DNA of 37,867 bases, taken from an uncultured Eubacteriales bacterium. Its GTDB lineage: Bacteria; Bacillota; Clostridia; Oscillospirales; Acutalibacteraceae. The translations under genes were made by a program, and so were the position numbers. Positions 33,871-37,867 of this stretch are shown in pieces. The first letter of the stretch is position 1. Each line of letters begins with the position of its first letter. The notes under the pieces are model-generated. The model was not told the DNA's origin. It made no database searches and saw only the letters and a program-made list of their open reading frames with translations. The DNA lies in the NCBI GenBank assembly GCA_900540235.1, contig UQEY01000018.1, positions 1 to 37,867 of the forward strand, read 5' to 3'.

Positions 33871-34665
33871 ATGAAATATTTTGGTGGATGCGATGTAGGT
33901 TCTACCTACGCTAAATGTGTAATTCTTGATGAAAACGGCAAAATTGTTGCCGACGCTACAGTAAGAAGTAAAATTAACCCCGTTCAAAGCGCCGAGCTTG
34001 CTTTGGGTGAAGCTATAGATAAAGTTGACGACCTTAAAAACGCTCAAGATTTAACTTATCTTATCGGTACAGGTTACGGCAGAAATAAAGTTCCTTTTGC
34101 TGATGAAAATATATCTGAAATCAGTTGCCACGCTATGGGTGTTCATGTAACTAACCCAAGCGTTAAAGCTATCATTGATATCGGCGGTCAGGATGTTAAG
34201 GGTATTGCTATCGATACCGACGGTACTGTTAAAAACTTCGCTATGAATGATAAGTGCGCCGCAGGTACAGGTCGTTTCTTTGAAGCAATGGCTAACGCTT
34301 TTGAAATGTCTTTGCCTGATTTCTGTAAGCTTTCGCTTCAGGCTAAAAATACAATTCCTATCACTGCTCAGTGTACTGTTTTCGCTGAAAGTGAAGTTAT
34401 TTCGCTCGTCGGCGAGGGTAAGCCTATGGACGAAATTGCCGCAGGTATTCAGCTTGCTGTTGCAAAGCGTTGCTTCGTTATGGCTAAGAAAGCAGGCGCT
34501 ACCGATTCTATCACATTAACAGGCGGTTGCGCTAAAAACGAAGGTCTTAAAAAAGCTATTGAAAAGGTGCTTAAAATTAAAGTTGTTGACCTTTCAATCG
34601 ACCCTCAGCTTATGGGTGCTCTCGGTGCCGCCGAATATGCAAGGCAGAAAGGAATGGCAAAATAA
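33871..34665 (+). CDS. Dehydratase activase, ASKHA ATPase (HgdC/FldI-like)
   Basis: ATP-driven one-electron donor that starts the dehydratase radical cycle, extremely oxygen-sensitive in known members. 264 residues, typical length. The ATPase signatures are GGCDVGSTYAKCVILDE (5-21), IGTGYGRN (65-72) and DIGGQDVKGI (103-112). The [4Fe-4S] ligands at the dimer interface are Cys129 in NDKCAAGTGRFFE and Cys168 in AQCTVFAESEV, separated by 39 residues, as in HgdC. Adenosine motif LTGGCAKNEGL follows. It ends the dehydratase unit, 12 bp after the large subunit gene. Confidence 0.95.
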   Translation: MKYFGGCDVGSTYAKCVILDENGKIVADATVRSKINPVQSAELALGEAIDKVDDLKNAQDLTYLIGTGYGRNKVPFADENISEISCHAMGVHVTNPSVKAIIDIGGQDVKGIAIDTDGTVKNFAMNDKCAAGTGRFFEAMANAFEMSLPDFCKLSLQAKNTIPITAQCTVFAESEVISLVGEGKPMDEIAAGIQLAVAKRCFVMAKKAGATDSITLTGGCAKNEGLKKAIEKVLKIKVVDLSIDPQLMGALGAAEYARQKGMAK

Positions 34666-34823
34666 TGAAAGCATTAATTATAATTCTTATCGTTTTACTT
34701 TGTCTTTTTGCTCTTACATTTTTGATTTATTTCTTCAACCTTGATATGAAACTTATCAGAGTTGTTTATGACAAAATGGGCAAGCACTACGATAACCTCG
34801 AAAAGAAAGATAAAAGATTATAA
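34665..34823 (+). CDS. 52-residue membrane peptide coupled to the activase gene
   Basis: The ATG overlaps the activase stop by one base (TAATG), so translation is coupled. Residues 2-24 form one hydrophobic helix (ALIIILIVLLCLFALTFLIYFF), followed by a charged cytoplasmic tail (KMGKHYDNLEKKDKRL). No family recognised. The position between the activase and PspC genes is a hint of a membrane role for either. Confidence 0.6.
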   Translation: MKALIIILIVLLCLFALTFLIYFFNLDMKLIRVVYDKMGKHYDNLEKKDKRL

Positions 34824-34833
34824 AGGAAATATT

Positions 34834-35055
34834 ATGAAAAAATTATATCGTTCAAAAACAGAAAGGCAAATATCGGGAGTATGCGGCGGTATTGCAAATT
34901 ATTTCAATATTGACCCAACTATTGTAAGACTTATTTGGGTAGCAGTTTCGCTCTTGTCCGCAAGTGTGCCGGGTGTATTCATTTATGTTATTTGCTCTTT
35001 TGTAATTCCGGAAGAACCTGACGGTTTTGACTCAACAGGTCATTATACCGAATAA
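34834..35055 (+). CDS. PspC-domain membrane protein
   Basis: 73 residues. The PspC signature is clear: LYRSKTERQISGVCGGIANYFNID (about 4-27) and PTIVRLIWVAVSLLSASVPGVFIYVICSFVIPEE (about 28-61, one hydrophobic segment). The frame runs open from 34762, but ATG 34834 with AAAGGA ahead is the start. PspC proteins take part in phage-shock or envelope-stress responses. It follows the 52-residue peptide by 10 bp and ends at a strong terminator. Confidence 0.9.
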   Translation: MKKLYRSKTERQISGVCGGIANYFNIDPTIVRLIWVAVSLLSASVPGVFIYVICSFVIPEEPDGFDSTGHYTE

Positions 35056-35070
35056 TTATTATAACTTTTT

Positions 35071-35104
35071 TACAGCAGTTTTTTTCAAGACTGCTGTATT
35101 TTTT
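35071..35104 (+). terminator. Terminator after the PspC gene
   Basis: Stem TACAGCAGT (35071-35079) with ACTGCTGTA (35090-35098) around a T-rich loop, then TTTTTT. It ends the dehydratase-to-PspC transcript. Confidence 0.88.
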
Positions 35105-35196
35105 GCCTAAATATTACAATTTGATTACAATTTTCGCAACCACAATATGCATCACTAATTAACTTAAAAAATACATTATATAGGGGTGTTACCTAC

Positions 35197-35219
35197 CTGT
35201 ATAGCGTTTCGCTATACAG
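35197..35219. repeat. Perfect 10-bp stem hairpin, CTGTATAGCG-TTT-CGCTATACAG
   Basis: A 23-bp perfect hairpin with a 3-nt loop, not followed by T residues on either strand, so not a terminator. The flanks (GTGTTAC at 35186-35192, GTGTTCAC at 35220-35228) are a rough direct repeat. It resembles a solitary REP-like element or an operator for the large LRR gene downstream. Confidence 0.5.
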
Positions 35220-35231
35220 CGTGTTCACATC

Positions 35232-35260
35232 TTGTCAAAATATGGATAAATGTTTATAAT
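35232..35260 (+). promoter_or_regulatory. Promoter of the large LRR gene
   Basis: TTGTCA (35232-35237), 17 bp, TATAAT (35255-35260), 33 bp before the ATG, which has GAGGTG ahead. Confidence 0.7.
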
Positions 35261-35293
35261 ATATATAATAAATTTATTAAGAGGTGCAGTAAA

Positions 35294-37867
35294 ATGAAAA
35301 AAGTATTAAGCTTTTTAATGTCGATTGTTATGCTTTTGTCCATAACAGCCGGAATTGATTTCAAAGCGTATGCAGAGGATAATTCTGCTAACGAAGTTAT
35401 AGGCGTAGTAGACTATTCTAAATTAACAGTCAATCAGTATATTGCTAAAATTTTAGTCAGCAATAATTATATGGGTGTGGCAAGTGATTATGATACATCA
35501 CAAAAAACTCCTGAATCTCAGCAGTTAGATTATTGGAAAGACCCTAAAAATGTCAGCTATGCGAGAATCTTAGTTAATTCATTAGAAGAAAATACAAGCT
35601 TTATGAATTCTGTAGATGCTTGGAAATTATTAACATTTGACGGTAGTGTTGCCGAAGATGCTTTTAAAGAAGAAGATTATTACACTACAATATTGTTGAA
35701 TATTTTAAACGCCAAAGTTTCAGATAATGAATTTATAAAAGATTTGAATTGTACTGCAAACAAAACAATTCTTTCATTATCAAAAAGTACGGCTGATATA
35801 TTAAAAGAATTGACAGGCGTTGACGAATCTAACTTGGAAAAAGTTAATGTTGGTGATTTAACAGAAAGTCAGTTCTCCAAGTTAATGGAAAAAATCGGTC
35901 AAACAAAAGAAACCCAAGGCTTATATGATGCTGTTGGTAAAAACATTAAAACTATTAAAGACGCTGTAAGCTTATGTAAAACTGTTTCAGATATTGTTAA
36001 AACAGTTTCTATGTATTCAACTTTAAACGATGCTACGCAAGCCACTAAAGTTGTTTTAAAAAATATATATGATAATTGTCCAAAAGATAATGCTCCGATG
36101 CGTTCAGCCGCAGGAAATGTTTATAAATATGTCACAGGCGCTTTAAGTAGCGAAATGATAGTAATGATGGAAGGCGGTAAGGAAATAATTACCCTCGGTT
36201 TTGATAAAATTGCCGGAGATTTATGGGATAAAGCTCTTACCACTGCGCTTGGCTCTTTTGGTAAAGGAATGATTATCGGTCGAGCAATAGGTCGTTCTAT
36301 CAGTAATTTCGCTTTTTCTACTGATGAAACAATAGACAAATATTATGCTATGAGAGCATTGGTTAATTTTGAAAATCTGATTTGTAAATCTGTATCTCAG
36401 TTTAGTGAAAAATTTGATTCAAATGAAACACCTGAAAATGCGGATAACTATTTGCGTTCTATTGAACTTATGCTTGCCACACACGATTTGGGATATGATT
36501 ATACAAAAGAATTTGCTCAAATTACATTTGAAAAGGGACTTGTAAACTCTGTTAAAAATCTTTTTGGTAAAAGTCAAACTCTTGAAAATACAAAATCAAA
36601 TGTTGAGCAAATGAAAAGAAATGTTCAATTAGCATTTTCTTTAGTGTCAATCAATGAATATAAAATCTATCTTGAAAAAGATGCTCCTTCTCTTTATGAT
36701 GCTATTTATGGCAATTATACAGAGGATGTAATTCCTATTACTGATATGACGGTAACTCAAGGCGCAACAATTAAAAAAGGCGATGAAGGTCCTGCTTATG
36801 ATTTTTTCAAAATAAACTATCTTCCTGAAAATCATACTGAAATATCACTTGGTGAAAATGTTTCTTCTTCTGATGAAAGCGTAATCAAAGTTGATAACAG
36901 TATGTGTATCGGCGGTTATATTTCAGCCGTCGGTTCAGGTACATGTACACTTACTTTCACTTCATATAATAGAAGAAATTCGGCTTCAATTAAAGTAACT
37001 GTTGATAAATCACAAGAGGAAATTGACGAAACCATTAATTCGCCTGAAAATATTTCTAATTATGAATACGAATATATTAAATCTTATAAAGAGGTTCAAA
37101 TAACTAAATATATCGGTTCTTCTAATGTGGCAAATATTCCGTCAAAAATTAATGGTTTACCTGTAACGAGCATTGGTAGGAATGCATTTTATTATTGTAC
37201 AAGTTTAATAAGCGCAACAATACCAAACAGCGTAACATATATTGATGATAATGCATTTGAATTTTGCAGCAACTTAACAAGCGTAACGATACCAAACAGC
37301 GTAACAATTATTGGTGAGGAAGTTTTTTCTGATTGCACAAGTTTAACAAGTGTAACAATACCTGACAGCGTAAAATATATTCGTAATTATACATTTGAAG
37401 GTTGCACAAGTTTAACAGGCGTAACAATACCAAACAGCGTAACAAGTATTGGTAATTATCCATTTTCAGGTTGCTATTTTACCGCTGATAATTTTATAAA
37501 CAATTCAAGGTGCGAATATGCAGATGTAACAGCAGATGTAACAATAGTCGATACCGATAAAAATGGCTTTTGTATAAAAGATGATAAACTTGTTAAAATG
37601 CGTTTTAACTATGCAATCGGTGAGTTAACAATACCAAACAGCGTAACAAGTATTGGCAAGGAAGCATTTTCTTCTTGCACAAGTTTAACAAGCGTAACAA
37701 TACCAAACAGCGTTACAAGTATTGGCAGATATGCATTTTCTAATTGCAGAAGTTTAAAAAGTATTACAATACCAAACAGTGTAACGAGTATTGGTGATAG
37801 TGCATTTTCTTCTTGCACAAGTTTAACAAGCGTAACAATACCAAACAGCGTAACAAGTATTGGCGAT
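35294..37867 (+). CDS. Large BspA-like surface protein with LRR repeats (3' end outside window)
   Basis: At least 858 residues, open to the window edge. A signal peptide (about 1-27, MKKVLSFLMSIVMLLSITAG to FKAYA) leads into a region of about 450 residues that is largely helical and matches no family I know. A BIG2-like domain (about 480-570, VIPITDMTVTQGATIKKGD to TLTFTSYN) follows. LRR_5 repeats run from about residue 610 to the edge, with the form IPNSVTSIGxxAFSxCTSLTSVT (23 residues). An island of about 68 residues (FTADNFINNSRCEYAD to YAIGELT) interrupts them, including the BspA element NGFCIKDDKLVKM. Any anchor would lie past the edge. Probably cell-surface adhesin or glycan-binding. 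Confidence 0.88.
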   Translation, partial: MKKVLSFLMSIVMLLSITAGIDFKAYAEDNSANEVIGVVDYSKLTVNQYIAKILVSNNYMGVASDYDTSQKTPESQQLDYWKDPKNVSYARILVNSLEENTSFMNSVDAWKLLTFDGSVAEDAFKEEDYYTTILLNILNAKVSDNEFIKDLNCTANKTILSLSKSTADILKELTGVDESNLEKVNVGDLTESQFSKLMEKIGQTKETQGLYDAVGKNIKTIKDAVSLCKTVSDIVKTVSMYSTLNDATQATKVVLKNIYDNCPKDNAPMRSAAGNVYKYVTGALSSEMIVMMEGGKEIITLGFDKIAGDLWDKALTTALGSFGKGMIIGRAIGRSISNFAFSTDETIDKYYAMRALVNFENLICKSVSQFSEKFDSNETPENADNYLRSIELMLATHDLGYDYTKEFAQITFEKGLVNSVKNLFGKSQTLENTKSNVEQMKRNVQLAFSLVSINEYKIYLEKDAPSLYDAIYGNYTEDVIPITDMTVTQGATIKKGDEGPAYDFFKINYLPENHTEISLGENVSSSDESVIKVDNSMCIGGYISAVGSGTCTLTFTSYNRRNSASIKVTVDKSQEEIDETINSPENISNYEYEYIKSYKEVQITKYIGSSNVANIPSKINGLPVTSIGRNAFYYCTSLISATIPNSVTYIDDNAFEFCSNLTSVTIPNSVTIIGEEVFSDCTSLTSVTIPDSVKYIRNYTFEGCTSLTGVTIPNSVTSIGNYPFSGCYFTADNFINNSRCEYADVTADVTIVDTDKNGFCIKDDKLVKMRFNYAIGELTIPNSVTSIGKEAFSSCTSLTSVTIPNSVTSIGRYAFSNCRSLKSITIPNSVTSIGDSAFSSCTSLTSVTIPNSVTSIGD
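37221..37867 (+). repeat. Near-identical 69-bp tandem DNA repeats coding LRRs
   Basis: The key string TACCAAACAG or close variants begins at 37221, 37290, 37359 and 37428, then 37632, 37701, 37770 and 37839, each step 69 bp except for a 204-bp interruption. Conservation at the nucleotide level, including rare ATA codons, points to recent unit duplication or conversion. The array may vary in copy number and assembly may be unreliable here. Confidence 0.88.

Noticed and set aside
33502..34047. 181-codon open frame on minus across the dehydratase large subunit and activase
   Set aside because: Spans the junction of two clear genes in antisense; no motif and no promoter.
37221..37867. Regular 69-bp repeats that might suggest a CRISPR array
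   Set aside because: They are in frame with a protein, the period is 23 codons, units abut without unique spacers, and the product is a clear LRR.

Overview
The window is an A+T-rich stretch of an anaerobic, probably spore-capable Gram-positive bacterium. It most resembles Clostridia of the Oscillospiraceae/Ruminococcaceae type. The reasons are AGGAGG-type ribosome binding sites with frequent TTG/GTG starts, the scpA-scpB-ytfI-ytfJ-dacB-rluB gene order, a GerW/YtfJ sporulation protein, BspA-like leucine-rich repeat surface proteins, an oxygen-sensitive 2-hydroxyacyl-CoA dehydratase system and a Rex-type operator. No tRNA, rRNA, CRISPR array, transposase or phage gene was seen.

Layout. Positions 1-2222 (minus) hold a uracil salvage pair, upp-uraA. 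Positions 2428-7224 hold uvrB-uvrA, followed by a DUF2804 protein and a small secreted LRR protein. Positions 9465-13078 form a three-gene signalling unit: a lipoprotein with DxDxDG propeller-like repeats, an OmpR-type response regulator and a HAMP histidine kinase. Positions 13108-18122 are a dense housekeeping operon: yqhQ-like, prmC, an M50 protease, scpA, scpB, ytfI-like and ytfJ. A D,D-carboxypeptidase and an RluB-type pseudouridine synthase follow.

Positions 19976-23170 are an accessory cell-envelope module. It contains an ECF-size sigma factor, a membrane anti-sigma candidate, two secreted proteins, a VanZ-family membrane protein and a 50-residue membrane peptide. Two intergenic sites inside the module share GCGTTACC-N16-CGACTA exactly. 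This is best read as the promoter that this sigma factor recognises.

Positions 23340-28805 are a catabolic cluster of unknown substrate: an FGGY kinase and TetR regulator on minus, and a class III aminotransferase and two-domain class II aldolase on plus. Two palindromic operators lie in the divergent region. fumC (minus) and ppa (plus) follow. Positions 31123-34665 encode two 2-hydroxyacyl-CoA dehydratase subunits and their ATP-dependent activase. A perfect 34-bp palindrome upstream contains TTGTTAA-N4-TTAACAA, the Rex redox-repressor box. A 52-residue membrane peptide and a PspC protein follow. The window ends inside a large BspA-like gene whose LRRs are encoded by near-identical 69-bp DNA repeats.

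The strongest candidates for new biology are the sigma/anti-sigma/VanZ module with its own promoter motif, the TetR-controlled kinase/aminotransferase/double-aldolase cluster, and the lipoprotein-coupled two-component system. The Rex site upstream of the dehydratase operon gives a concrete regulatory hypothesis.
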